Assembly (NCBI GenBank): GCA_964533785.1
Contig: CAZHNG010000103.1
Location: 1 to 18,645, forward strand
From: JANQRV01 sp964533785
GTDB lineage: Bacteria > Bacteroidota > Bacteroidia > Chitinophagales > Saprospiraceae
Reading direction: 5' to 3'
Length of the DNA stretch: 18,645 nucleotides
Below the pieces are notes generated by a model. That model searched no databases, had not been told where the DNA came from, and saw only the letters and a program-made list of their open reading frames with translations. The first letter of the stretch is position 1, and every line of letters starts with the position of its first letter. Position numbers and translations under genes: made by a program. This document shows positions 1 through 7,378 of this stretch, one piece after another.

Positions 1-263
1 ATATTCAATGCAATCAACTGATTCTCATTTAAGATGACAAAGTAATACTAAATAGTCGAGCAGAATTTAATTACAGGTAATCCACACGCAATACATTCAC
101 ACCTCCCGCAATAGAATGCAGGATAGTCTAGCGTTCCTGCCTGCAGGTAGCGTCTGGAATCTGGCGGCTGATTTCTGACATCTTATCTACAAATAAAGGA
201 AAAGGCAGATGCTTTTTTGGCAGATTGTGTTGTTAAAAGAACAAAAAAGACAATTGAAATAGA
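1..263. other. Noncoding stretch before the first gene
   Basis: I see no gene here. Around 118-154 there are small overlapping inverted repeats: GCAGGA at 118-123 pairs with TCCTGC at 135-140, and CCTGC at 136-140 can instead pair with GCAGG at 143-147. The words GTCTAGCGTT (126-135) and TAGCGTC (148-154) resemble TAGCGTC in the repeat at 12260-12266, so this may be another copy of a loose intergenic repeat family. I found no convincing TAnnTTTG promoter for the gene at 264. Confidence 0.4.
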
Positions 264-833
264 ATGGATCCATTTTCAGTGGCATTAATAATTGGTTTAG
301 GCGGTAGTTTTTTGACGGTATGGCTGGTGAATTTGATCGGAGGCCGCCTGGAGGTTAAGGTTCAACAACTGTCACACCAGTGGATGCAGTGGCCGCAGCG
401 CGCGGCAATGTTTTTGGGCGTTTTGACCTGTGCCGGATTGGCCATTAATTACTACTATTGGAAAACCTACGGAACTGATATTTTTGATCTGTTCAAAGAC
501 TTGCCACTATTGAGAGAGCTCGTGAAACCTTTACGTTGGTTTTTTAATCAATTGGGGAATGAGTTTGCCTTGCTTTTTACGGTATTACCTCAGCAGATGC
601 CGTTATTAACGATGGTCATAATATTGTTGATCGCTTTGATCATACTCAGCTTATTCGGTGTAAAGGGCGTACAACGCTGGATTTTTATCTTGATACTTGG
701 TATTATGCTTCTTTTTTTATTACAGAGCGGTTTCCGAAAAGCAAAACCTAATGACCGAAATTTATTTGCCCCAAATATTAGTACTGATCAGCCCAGTTGG
801 GACTTTCAGGAGGATATTCAAGACGGAGGCTGA
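264..833 (+). CDS. Small multi-pass membrane protein, unknown function
   Basis: The 189-residue product is an integral membrane protein I do not recognise. Hydrophobic segments lie near residues 6-26, 49-66, 113-132 and 137-155, so three or four membrane spans are likely. Residues 70-105 are amphipathic and contain several Phe and Leu, perhaps a loop or re-entrant stretch. The last 35 residues are polar and acidic (ending in EDIQDGG) and probably form a soluble tail. The ATG at 264 follows an A-rich stretch without a Shine-Dalgarno sequence, which is normal in Bacteroidota. It stands alone: the next real gene is on the opposite strand. No catalytic motif is visible. Confidence 0.75.
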   Translation: MDPFSVALIIGLGGSFLTVWLVNLIGGRLEVKVQQLSHQWMQWPQRAAMFLGVLTCAGLAINYYYWKTYGTDIFDLFKDLPLLRELVKPLRWFFNQLGNEFALLFTVLPQQMPLLTMVIILLIALIILSLFGVKGVQRWIFILILGIMLLFLLQSGFRKAKPNDRNLFAPNISTDQPSWDFQEDIQDGG

Positions 834-978
834 AAATTGAGTGGAATCCCTATCTTTACCTAAACACTCCCAAATTTATCCCCACATAACTTCATAACCT
901 TATAACCACTGAAAGCTTAAATAGAATCGCCCCAAGTTTAAAGGCCAATACATCTAATGTCTGGCCTCCAGCGTCTCA

Positions 979-1269
979 TTATTGACCAAGGAAATGCCGG
1001 ACAAGTGCTTCCCATTCCTCTTTTAAAGAAAGACCGGGGCTTTTTCTTCCCGCTTGCCGATACCAGTAATTGGCATTCCACTGGTCTCCTTCTTTGCGGT
1101 GTAAGTAAGCATGTATCCAGGCCCCGTTGGGCCTTGGAATATCTTGGGCGATTTCGTGTGCTTGGTGCCAGTTGTCCTTGCCGTCGTACCATAAAGACTG
1201 GAGTTCTGGAGAAATACCTGCCGGGGGGACTTCCTCTTGCAAGGATTGCGTAAAGTGAGTATAATTCAT
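979..1269 (-). CDS. Small conserved protein, unknown function
   Basis: This 96-residue soluble protein has the pattern LWYDGKDNWHQAHEIAQD, then GAWIHAYLHRKEGD and NANYWYRQAG. From memory, these are the hallmarks of a widespread small family of unknown function. The many aromatic and His residues and the helical spacing suggest a compact helical, TPR-like fold, which is inference. Its ATG at 1269-1267 overlaps the stop codon of the upstream NadR-like kinase gene by 4 bp, so the two are almost certainly translated from one message. No signal peptide or membrane segment is present. An open frame on the opposite strand over the same bases has no family-like pattern. Confidence 0.8.
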   Translation of the reverse strand: MNYTHFTQSLQEEVPPAGISPELQSLWYDGKDNWHQAHEIAQDIPRPNGAWIHAYLHRKEGDQWNANYWYRQAGRKSPGLSLKEEWEALVRHFLGQ

Positions 1270-1805
1270 AGCTTTCTTTCCTTTAGTAATGAATCAATAA
1301 TTACGACTGCCTGCTCAAATCGTTTTTGGAAATTACCCGTAAGTTCAATGAACGGCGCTTCAATAGCTAATAATTCCTGTTTATAAAGCTGGAATAATTC
1401 CTCCCGCTCGTGGGGGGTTTCCCGCATAGGATCGTATTCCCAGGGCCAGTCTGTACCGCAAAGAAAATAAAAATCATATGATTTTTTTTGCAATGAATCG
1501 TTGATCCATTGATCACAAACTTTATATTTGTATAGCGACCAAATTTTAGGAACGAGAAGCGCGGTGTCGCAAACCAAAAGCTTATTAGCTTGTTTACACC
1601 AAGTATTTTCCCACTGAAGTTGACCCCTGGCGATCTTTAAAATGTCTTCTTTGACATAAGGCCTTTGTAAACGGCTAAGATAAAACCTGGCATATTCCGG
1701 GTTCCATAAAGTCTGGTAATACTTCGCCAATTCAGCAGATAACGTTGATTTTCCGGTTGATTCCGGCCCTGTTAGAACAATTTTTAGCGGGGTGTATCTG
1801 GACAT
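1266..1805 (-). CDS. NadR-like P-loop ATPase/kinase
   Basis: The 179-residue protein resembles the C-terminal kinase domain of NadR (AAA_28 type), which phosphorylates nicotinamide riboside in NAD salvage. The Walker A loop GPESTGKST is at residues 13-21. NEYAR-like (PEYARFYL, near 36-43), CDTALLV (near 79-85) and a D-PW-YDPMRETPHER segment near 119-134 follow the NadR order. The N-terminal DNA-binding and nucleotidyltransferase domains of full-length NadR are absent, so this is a stand-alone kinase-like ATPase. The substrate is inferred from resemblance only. It is the first gene of a two-gene unit and its stop overlaps the start of the 96-residue protein by 4 bp. The neighbour at 1902 is divergent. 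Confidence 0.8.
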   Translation of the reverse strand: MSRYTPLKIVLTGPESTGKSTLSAELAKYYQTLWNPEYARFYLSRLQRPYVKEDILKIARGQLQWENTWCKQANKLLVCDTALLVPKIWSLYKYKVCDQWINDSLQKKSYDFYFLCGTDWPWEYDPMRETPHEREELFQLYKQELLAIEAPFIELTGNFQKRFEQAVVIIDSLLKERKL

Positions 1806-1901
1806 TTTAAACGGATTTCGCTAGTTTTTATGCTTGTGTGGAATTTACCAAAACGATTCAATTATTGAAATGGTTTTATTGGGAATAATAAATCAGGAAG
1901 A

Positions 1902-2483
1902 ATGCACGATATAGAGCCCTATTACAGGTGGAGAGATCATTATGTTGCATCAGAGGACGAAAAGTCCCCGTTTTACGGAAGGGTTTACGATGAATTTAAA
2001 TTTACAAATAAAGTTTATAACTATTTTATTCATCCTCAATGGGATACTTTTGGTTCTGCCACTCTGTATATGAAGATTATTTTTGTCGACTACGATTATG
2101 GTTTTGCGATTATCGAGTTGATCGGAGAATGGAATGATTGTATCGACAATGATATTATGTTTCTTAAGCGGAGGGTTGTAGATGCTCTGATCAGCGAGGA
2201 CGTCTATAAGTTCATCCTGATCTGTGAAAATGTATTGAATTTTCATGGCTCGGACAGTGATTATTACGAAGAATGGTACGAAGACATTATTGAAGAGGGC
2301 GGATGGGTCGTTTTCATGAATACGCTGGATCACGTCAACGACGAAATGGCAGAGGTACATTTACAGCAGTATATTCATTTTGGCGATCACTATAATGATA
2401 TTAACTGGAGGCCTCAGAAGCCTTCCTTTTTATTCAAAGCGGTCGAAGCATTGTTGGAGAACAGGCCCCGCCATTTGAATTAA
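1902..2483 (+). CDS. Acidic aromatic-rich protein, unknown function
   Basis: The 193-residue product has no signal peptide, membrane span or known catalytic motif, and I do not recognise a named family. It is strongly acidic and unusually rich in Tyr, Trp and Phe, with clusters such as DSDYYEEWYEDIIEE near residues 116-130. A central part (about 50-110) alternates hydrophobic and charged residues like an alpha/beta domain. The composition suggests a soluble cytoplasmic protein conserved among relatives; that is inference. The ATG at 1902 is about 96 bp from the divergent NadR-like gene. It ends about 130 bp before era, and a promoter-like site lies between, so co-transcription with era is possible but not required. 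Confidence 0.75.
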   Translation: MHDIEPYYRWRDHYVASEDEKSPFYGRVYDEFKFTNKVYNYFIHPQWDTFGSATLYMKIIFVDYDYGFAIIELIGEWNDCIDNDIMFLKRRVVDALISEDVYKFILICENVLNFHGSDSDYYEEWYEDIIEEGGWVVFMNTLDHVNDEMAEVHLQQYIHFGDHYNDINWRPQKPSFLFKAVEALLENRPRHLN

Positions 2484-2512
2484 TTCAACATGGAATGCGG
2501 CTTCTTATCAAA

Positions 2513-2520
2513 GGGGGGGG
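2513..2520. repeat. Homopolymer run of eight G
   Basis: An uninterrupted G8 tract lies in the era upstream region, about 24 bp before the promoter-like TATCTTTA. Such tracts can vary in length by slippage, but one sequence cannot show this. Confidence 0.6.
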
Positions 2521-2525
2521 CGATA

Positions 2526-2551
2526 TTGATTGGATCTTTCGCTTATCTTTA
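2526..2551 (+). promoter_or_regulatory. Possible era promoter
   Basis: TATCTTTA at 2544-2551 matches the Bacteroidota -7 element TAnnTTTG at seven of eight positions. A TTG at 2526-2528 lies 15 bp upstream, a little short of the usual spacing. Transcription would start near 2558, about 57 nt before the era ATG. AACGG/CCGTT (around 2563-2582) could form a small hairpin in the leader. Confidence 0.3.
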
Positions 2552-2614
2552 CATTCAGTTTCAACGGTAGCGTATCCGTTATCCGGCCTCTGACCTCTTA
2601 AATCATAAGAATAA

Positions 2615-3508
2615 ATGCACAAATCAGGTTTTGTAAATATTTTGGGCAAACCTAACGTTGGCAAGTCCACTTTAATGAATGCCTTGGTAGGGGAGCGTAT
2701 GTCTATAATCACCCAAAAGCCCCAAACTACAAGGCACAGGATCATCGGCATCGTCAATGGGGAAGATTATCAGATCGTGTTTTCAGATACACCCGGGGTA
2801 ATTAAAGATCCAGCTTATAAGATGCAGCAAGTGATGAATAACTTCGTCAAATCTACCTTTGAAGATGGCGATCTGATGCTTTTTGTAACCACTGCGGATG
2901 AACAATATGAACTGGATGACCCCATTCTTGAGAAAATGAAAAGTGTGGACATCCCCATTTTTCTGGTGATCAATAAAATAGACCTCTTGACAGAAGAGGA
3001 GATCCTGCTGCTAATTCGCCACTGGAACGAACAGATAGCCTTCCAGGAGACTATCCCCATATCTGCTCTGCAACAAAAAAATACGGATCGATTACTGAGT
3101 CTGATCCTTCAATACTTACCTGAAGGTCCCGTTTATTATCCGAAAGATCAGCTTACGGACCGGGCCGAACGCTTCTTCGTCAGCGAAATAATCCGGGAAA
3201 AGATCCTGCTGCTCTACGAACAAGAAATACCTTATTACACTGAAGTGGTGGTTACTTCCTTCAAAGAGGGAACAACAAAAAGCGGAACCCCGATCGTAAG
3301 AATAATGGCAGAAATCTACGTAGGCCGAAAAACACAGAAGTCCATTATCATTGGAAAATCAGGACAGGCCATCAAAAAGCTAGGATTAACGGCCAGGAAA
3401 GACATAGAAAAATTCTTCGACAAAAAGGTACACCTGGAATTATTTGTCAAAGTAAAGGAAAAGTGGAGAGATGATGAACGGCAGCTGAAGAATTTTGGGT
3501 ATCAGTAA
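2615..3508 (+). CDS. era: GTPase Era, 30S ribosome assembly
   Basis: Era binds the 3' end of 16S rRNA and assists 30S subunit maturation, cycling between GTP and GDP. All GTPase motifs are present: G1 GKPNVGKST at residues 11-19, the G2 region TTR at 38-40, G3 DTPG at 58-61, G4 NKID at 120-123 and G5 SAL at 150-152. The C-terminal KH domain carries the GxxG loop in IIIGKSGQAIKKLG, followed by the ending KVKEKWRDDERQLKNFGY typical of the family. At 297 residues it is full length. The start at 2615 places the G1 motif at the usual distance from the N terminus. It converges with the thioredoxin-lipoprotein operon. Confidence 0.97.
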   Translation: MHKSGFVNILGKPNVGKSTLMNALVGERMSIITQKPQTTRHRIIGIVNGEDYQIVFSDTPGVIKDPAYKMQQVMNNFVKSTFEDGDLMLFVTTADEQYELDDPILEKMKSVDIPIFLVINKIDLLTEEEILLLIRHWNEQIAFQETIPISALQQKNTDRLLSLILQYLPEGPVYYPKDQLTDRAERFFVSEIIREKILLLYEQEIPYYTEVVVTSFKEGTTKSGTPIVRIMAEIYVGRKTQKSIIIGKSGQAIKKLGLTARKDIEKFFDKKVHLELFVKVKEKWRDDERQLKNFGYQ

Positions 3509-3559
3509 GGTAGTCCTGGAAATTAACAGGCATTCTATTATTACTTTATCACTTTCAAG

Positions 3560-3598
3560 AAAAAATGAGTATCATCCGACTAAGTCGGACGATACTCA
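3560..3598 (-). terminator. Intrinsic terminator of the thioredoxin operon
   Basis: Arms at 3566-3580 and 3584-3598 pair over 15 positions with one A/C mismatch around the triloop TAA. Read on the minus strand, the hairpin is followed directly by six T (3565-3560), giving a classic Rho-independent terminator for the lipoprotein operon that ends at 3702. On the plus strand no T tract follows, so it would serve era only weakly. Confidence 0.75.
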
Positions 3599-3607
3599 AA
3601 GAAAATA

Positions 3608-3691
3608 CCTCGTAAATTATGTGAGCCATTTGGAAAGCTTCATTGGAAAGATATTACATTTCTAATCGAGCAGGCCACATAATTTACGAGG
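3608..3691 (-). repeat. Long stem-loop in the operon 3' region
   Basis: CCTCGTAAATTATGTG at 3608-3623 is the exact reverse complement of 3676-3691 (16 bp). With one bulged base the stem extends through GCC/GGC (3625-3627 with 3673-3675) to 19 pairs. The loop of about 45-50 nt contains TTGGAAAG twice, at 3630-3637 and 3643-3650. It begins 11 bp after the stop of the minus-strand lipoprotein gene and lies upstream of its terminator, so it would be part of the operon's 3' UTR. It could alternatively be a small fold-back element; I see no flanking target duplication. Confidence 0.7.
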
Positions 3692-3701
3692 AGTTCCTAG
3701 C

Positions 3702-4415
3702 CTAGCTTTTCTTCTTAGCCTTGATCGTACAACCAATCGCCTTGGTCATGGCAGGTTCAGGTGTTTCACCGGCCAGGACAGCCTCTACGGCACTTCTGAC
3801 GTATGGAGCACTTACAGCTTCTGCATCCTGATAGTTATCATCGATAGCACCGGTATAAACGAGTGTTAAGTCTTTATCAAGCAGGTAGATCTCCGGCGTA
3901 CGGGTGGCACCGTAAACAGGGTATACCTCCTGCTCCTCGTCGAATAAATACAAGAAAGGGAACTCTTTTTCTGTCGCTCTTTCCTTCATTTTTTCAAAAC
4001 TATCACCAGGCGCTGAAACCGGATCGTTTGGATTAACGGCTACTACGGGATAACCTTCCTTGGACATATCGTTGTGCAATTCGATCAGACGATCTTCGTA
4101 TGCCTTCGCGTAGGGGCAGGTATTACACGTAAAGGTAACGATGTATCCTTTGGGTTCACTTCCGTCTTCTAATCTAAGCTCTGCCAGGGAATACATTTTC
4201 CCATCCACGTTTTTTAGTTTAAAGTCCGGAGCGGTATCACCTATCTGTAAGCCGCTTTTGGTGATTTCTTCCTTTACTTCTGTCGCTTGACCTGTTTCCT
4301 CCTTGTCTGCAGTGGATTCAAGCGTTTCTTCAGTAGATTGACTGGATTGTTCGCTAGTGCAGGCGAACGTAGAAAAAAGGGTGATCGAAATCAAAAAAAC
4401 AAATAATCGCTTCAT
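3702..4415 (-). CDS. Thioredoxin-fold (redoxin) lipoprotein
   Basis: This 237-residue protein is a predicted lipoprotein of the AhpC/TSA-thioredoxin superfamily. A hydrophobic signal ends at FAC, making Cys19 the likely lipidated residue. A low-complexity Glu/Ser/Thr linker (about 20-50) follows, then the redoxin start GDTAPDF (59-65). The active site is C97-N-T-C100 in FTCNTCPYAKAYEDR. RTPEIYLLD near residue 170 supplies the cis-proline region. It probably reduces or exchanges disulfides, or detoxifies peroxides, on the periplasmic side; the partner is unknown. The CxxCP pattern is that of the thioredoxin-like, peroxiredoxin-related family. It lies 18 bp downstream of a TlpA-type gene in the same direction, so the pair forms an operon. 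Confidence 0.88.
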   Translation of the reverse strand: MKRLFVFLISITLFSTFACTSEQSSQSTEETLESTADKEETGQATEVKEEITKSGLQIGDTAPDFKLKNVDGKMYSLAELRLEDGSEPKGYIVTFTCNTCPYAKAYEDRLIELHNDMSKEGYPVVAVNPNDPVSAPGDSFEKMKERATEKEFPFLYLFDEEQEVYPVYGATRTPEIYLLDKDLTLVYTGAIDDNYQDAEAVSAPYVRSAVEAVLAGETPEPAMTKAIGCTIKAKKKS

Positions 4416-4433
4416 AATTTAAGTGGTTGTTGA

Positions 4434-5006
4434 TTAAAGAAATGATTCAATAAGCGTGTTCAATTCGTTGGGACTGGCTATTTGCTCACCGATAAATTGT
4501 TTTTTATCGGCCTTATAGATCATTGTGACGGGGATCGCGCCGCCCCATTCCGGGTTTACTTTGTCGATCCATTCATTTTGTTTCGGATCGGTTAATACCA
4601 TAACGTCGGATTTGAGTTGATGTTTTTCCAGGAATGGGATGAGTTTACTTTCTAATTGACGGGGAAAATCAAGACTGACGAGAATTACCCGGAGTTTTTG
4701 ATCACTGTAGCGGTCGTGGAGTGCTTCGAAATAAGGCAATTCTTCAACGCAGGGTTTGCACCAGGTTGCCCAGAAATTGATGACATAGGTGGTGTCCGTT
4801 CGTTGGTTAAAGAGAGGAGCTAAATCGTCAAAATTTTCAAAAACCGGAATATTGTTCAACCATCTCGTAGGTTGAGCGGCCTGAGGAGATGAAGAATCGG
4901 AGGATACAACACTTTGTTCTGCCTTGTTGTTCTTATCGGTGGCCGTATTTTGGCTGCAACTACAAAAAAACAGGCTTAATCCAACTAAAGAAATAATAAA
5001 ACGCAT
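4434..5006 (-). CDS. TlpA/ResA-like thioredoxin lipoprotein
   Basis: The 190-residue product is a membrane-anchored thiol-disulfide oxidoreductase of the TlpA/ResA type. Its short signal ends in LFFCSC, with Cys15 or Cys17 as the lipidation site; the box is loose, as often in Bacteroidota. A Ser/Gln-rich linker runs to about residue 46. The thioredoxin domain has the active site WATWCKPC (Cys83 and Cys86) and the cis-Pro loop GAIPVTMIY near residue 155. Proteins of this kind keep periplasmic thiols reduced, for example in cytochrome c maturation; the substrate here is unknown. It is the promoter-proximal gene of a two-gene operon and is divergent from the bifunctional-nuclease gene. Confidence 0.9.
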   Translation of the reverse strand: MRFIISLVGLSLFFCSCSQNTATDKNNKAEQSVVSSDSSSPQAAQPTRWLNNIPVFENFDDLAPLFNQRTDTTYVINFWATWCKPCVEELPYFEALHDRYSDQKLRVILVSLDFPRQLESKLIPFLEKHQLKSDVMVLTDPKQNEWIDKVNPEWGGAIPVTMIYKADKKQFIGEQIASPNELNTLIESFL

Positions 5007-5028
5007 ATTGTTCAGATTTGGTGAAGTT

Positions 5029-5059
5029 CAAAAATACCAGAAAGCAGGTATTCAACAAA
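5029..5059 (-). promoter_or_regulatory. Promoter of the thioredoxin operon
   Basis: On the minus strand TTTG (5059-5056) is followed after 19 bp by TATTTTTG (5036-5029), an exact fit to the Bacteroidota consensus TTTG, 17-23 bp, TAnnTTTG. Transcription would start near 5022-5024, leaving a leader of only about 17 nt before the ATG at 5006. It is about 60 bp from the divergent promoter at 5100-5125. Confidence 0.65.
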
Positions 5060-5099
5060 AGGAGAAAATGAATGTTTCTTTGAAAAAGCCTTGTAAGGT

Positions 5100-5125
5100 T
5101 TTGTCCTTGGAAATTATTATCTTTG
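5100..5125 (+). promoter_or_regulatory. Probable promoter of the bifunctional nuclease gene
   Basis: TATCTTTG at 5118-5125 is a full match to TAnnTTTG. TTTG at 5100-5103 is 14 bp upstream, shorter than usual, so the -33 part is uncertain. The predicted transcript starts near 5132. This rules out translation from the TTG at 5123, which lies inside the -7 element, and supports the ATG at 5168. Confidence 0.5.
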
Positions 5126-5167
5126 CAGGCCCTACGGGATAGCTATTCAAAACATTTTGTGCTAATT

Positions 5168-5764
5168 ATGAGAAAAATTGAATTGAAGATTGTTGGTTTA
5201 ATGCCGAGTCTTGCTCAGTCCAGGAACTATGCTGTCATCCTTAAGGAAGTGGAAGGTAATCGTCGTTTACCTATTGTCATTGGCGGTTATGAGGCACAAG
5301 CTATTGCCGTTTCCATGGAAAATATGGTACCTAACCGGCCTTTAACGCACGATTTGTTTAAAAATGCCCTGGAGACTTTCGATGTACAACTTAAAGAAGT
5401 GATCATCAGTGATCTTTCGGACGGTGTTTTTTATGCACTATTATCTTGTGTTAAAGAAGATAGTATCATAGAAGTAGACGCCAGAGCCTCAGATGCAATG
5501 GCTTTAGCGGTTCGTTTTCGTTGCCCCATTTACACTTACGAATTCGTATTGGAGGAGGCGGGCGCTGAATTTGAAGAGAACTACGAAGATGAGTTCGCTC
5601 AACAAGAACAAGCTAAAGGTCTTTCAAAACCTGCCGGAGATCCGCTCAATACCTATTCTGTCGAAGCCCTGAACCACTTACTTAAGGAAGTGATTCAGAA
5701 CGAAGATTATGAGAAGGCAGCTAAGATCAGAGATGAGATCAATCGCAGAAAAATTGATCAATAA
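5168..5764 (+). CDS. Bifunctional nuclease family protein with UVR motif
   Basis: Residues 1 to about 130 form a BFN (DUF151) domain, named after a plant protein with DNase and RNase activity; bacterial members are conserved but poorly characterised. Recognisable parts are LPIVIGGYEAQAI, RPLTHDLF, the DGVFYALL strand and the DARASDAMALAVRF helix. Residues 160-195 carry a UVR (UvrB/UvrC) motif, LLKEVIQNEDYEKAAKIRDEI, a helical hairpin used for protein contacts. From the ATG at 5168 the protein has 198 residues. An upstream in-frame TTG at 5123 would add 15 residues but overlaps the promoter. Activity on nucleic acid is inferred from the family. It converges on the lipoprotein gene with a 5-bp gap. 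Confidence 0.9.
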   Translation: MRKIELKIVGLMPSLAQSRNYAVILKEVEGNRRLPIVIGGYEAQAIAVSMENMVPNRPLTHDLFKNALETFDVQLKEVIISDLSDGVFYALLSCVKEDSIIEVDARASDAMALAVRFRCPIYTYEFVLEEAGAEFEENYEDEFAQQEQAKGLSKPAGDPLNTYSVEALNHLLKEVIQNEDYEKAAKIRDEINRRKIDQ

Positions 5765-5769
5765 ACTAA

Positions 5770-6321
5770 CTAATCGTTGACTTTTCTTCCCTTGGCTGTT
5801 CGTGACGAAACGGAAGTCTTTCTGATCTTTTTAAGATCTACCATTAGCGAAGCGTAAGCACTCCTGGAATCCACTTCATATTTTCTTCCATCATAAGTTA
5901 CCGTTCCCCTGTATTTGCTCCAGTCTGATGCGAGTAAAACAAATTTGCCCCCTGTTTTTGGATTCGGCCCGAATATTAAAAAGCGTTCGTCACCGTCCGA
6001 CTCAAAGCTAACGGCCAACCTATTTTTCTTGGGGCTGAAGAGGAATACACCCGGCGTGCCTTTTTTAATGACAATTTCTTCGACCTTGCGGCCATCGACG
6101 ATCTTTATTTCTCCCGAAATGACCTCAAAAGTTCCTCCCGAAACTTCCCGGCGCATTACAATATTTTCCGAAAGGTAAAACTGTACCCTTCTCAAATCTT
6201 CGTTAGACCAATTTCGTTCGTCGTATAATCTCTTGGTAAAAGGCTTTAGATTTGGACCGCAAGAAGTCATCAGGAAAAAACTCCCGACCAAAGTAAAAAC
6301 AAGACCACTGATTTTGTACAT
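5770..6321 (-). CDS. Small lipoprotein, unknown function
   Basis: From the ATG at 6321 the product has 183 residues; a TTG at 6327 would add two and is less likely. The N terminus is a lipoprotein signal ending MTSC, with Cys about residue 21 lipidated. The mature part (RLYDERNWSNEDLRRVQFYLSE at its start) then shows alternating beta-strand patterns, with glycine turns such as SGGTFEVISGEIKIVDGRKVEEIVIKKG. The C-terminal 20 residues are very basic (KKIRKTSVSSRTAKGRK). I do not recognise a named family. It faces the bifunctional-nuclease gene end to end with a 5-bp gap, and no terminator is visible between them. Confidence 0.75.
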   Translation of the reverse strand: MYKISGLVFTLVGSFFLMTSCGPNLKPFTKRLYDERNWSNEDLRRVQFYLSENIVMRREVSGGTFEVISGEIKIVDGRKVEEIVIKKGTPGVFLFSPKKNRLAVSFESDGDERFLIFGPNPKTGGKFVLLASDWSKYRGTVTYDGRKYEVDSRSAYASLMVDLKKIRKTSVSSRTAKGRKVND

Positions 6322-6456
6322 AATCAAAAACTATTTAATTATTGATGGCTAAAGTAAAGCTATTACCCTACGTAAATCCAGTACATTAATTGTTTTTAAC
6401 AACGGATTAACGGATTTTAACAATAAGCTTACTGACTTCAGCAACTGTACTTTTAG

Positions 6457-6840
6457 TTAGTCGTTGTCTTGTTCCGTATTGAGTTCCCTTTCTATGGATT
6501 CCATAAATACATATTCTATGGATTCTTCAACGGTTGGGATAATGGTGAGGATAGAGTCAAGACGGGATATCTCAATGAGTTTTTTTACACTTGGATGTTT
6601 GAGCCCGGTCAAAATAAAACTTCCCAGACTTTTCCATAAACGGTCTGCTGTCAAAATGGCACTTAAGCCTGAAGAATCGACAAACTTGACACCCGACATA
6701 TCGAGTATCAGGTTCTCTATACCTTCATTGGCCAGAATGACTAATTCCGACTTCAAGCTGGGGGCTATCACAGAATTCAGGTTCTCTTCTTTAAGGCTTA
6801 AAACAGCGTACTTTTCTTGCTTGTTGATACTATATTCCAT
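6457..6840 (-). CDS. STAS-domain protein, anti-sigma antagonist type
   Basis: The 127-residue protein is a single STAS domain like SpoIIAA and RsbV. The strand-helix order is normal: ILDMSGVKFVDSSGLSAIL at about 45-63 contains the DSSG loop, whose Ser56 corresponds to the serine phosphorylated by the partner kinase in SpoIIAA. LTGLKHPSVKKLIEISRLD then matches the family's third strand and helix. The acidic tail after residue 110 is extra. In other bacteria such proteins bind an HPK-type anti-sigma kinase and are reset by a PP2C phosphatase. Neither partner is encoded in this window, so the target is unknown. The gene stands alone, about 130 bp upstream (by transcription) of the small lipoprotein. 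Confidence 0.88.
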   Translation of the reverse strand: MEYSINKQEKYAVLSLKEENLNSVIAPSLKSELVILANEGIENLILDMSGVKFVDSSGLSAILTADRLWKSLGSFILTGLKHPSVKKLIEISRLDSILTIIPTVEESIEYVFMESIERELNTEQDND

Positions 6841-6869
6841 TTACTTCTACCTTTAGATGTGTAGAGTGG

Positions 6870-6877
6870 CAAAAATA
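6870..6877 (-). promoter_or_regulatory. Possible -7 element of the STAS gene
   Basis: On the minus strand the sequence reads TATTTTTG, a complete match to TAnnTTTG, 30 bp upstream of the ATG at 6840. I see no TTTG at the expected distance upstream, so only half of the promoter is supported. Confidence 0.35.
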
Positions 6878-7253
6878 TTAATTTATCTTAACACTACATA
6901 GTTAATAGGACAAATTGACGGGTTGTATTTACCGGCATTGATTCACTGGTAAAAAATGGAACAACATGCCGTTGAAATCTATCAATTTTAATTTAGTCTT
7001 TGTAAATCAATGCTTTATGTGTCTAAAGCGTACCCGTGAATTTTTATCAGATGTACCATTCAGGGGCTAAACTGCCAAATTCGGCCGTATTTTTTTCAAA
7101 AAATCGATTTTATTTCATTTCTGGCATTATTTTGTTAGTAGACAATTCGATTTTTCTTGATCTGTTACGTTTATTGGCTTCTAAGATGAGTGTACGTCGA
7201 GCAGATTGGCTGTTGAGTTGTCTACAAACTTGTCAAGCATAATGTTGTTATCA

Positions 7254-7282
7254 TTTCAGAAACTGGCTTGCCTCTAAGTTTG
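7254..7282 (+). promoter_or_regulatory. Possible clpC promoter with a long leader
   Basis: TAAGTTTG at 7275-7282 matches TAnnTTTG fully; TTTC at 7254-7257 lies 17 bp upstream as an imperfect -33 element. The predicted start near 7289 would give clpC a leader of about 210 nt. Confidence 0.35.
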
Positions 7283-7378
7283 AATGTCAATACACTTAAG
7301 GATTGGAATAATTTACGGGCACTTTAGAACAAAACTAACGTAATAACTCTTTTGTATTTAAATGAATAAATCCTATTA

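Noticed and set aside
938..1253. Open frames on both strands over the small conserved gene
   Set aside because: They are alternative frames of the gene at 979-1269, whose residues match a family pattern; the alternatives do not.
5123..5167. Upstream TTG start for the bifunctional nuclease gene
   Set aside because: The TTG lies inside the TATCTTTG promoter element, and the added residues are not part of the family.
7036..7242. 68-codon frame from a GTG in the STAS-clpC gap
   Set aside because: Non-ATG start, no family resemblance, no translation signal, and composition like noncoding DNA around it.
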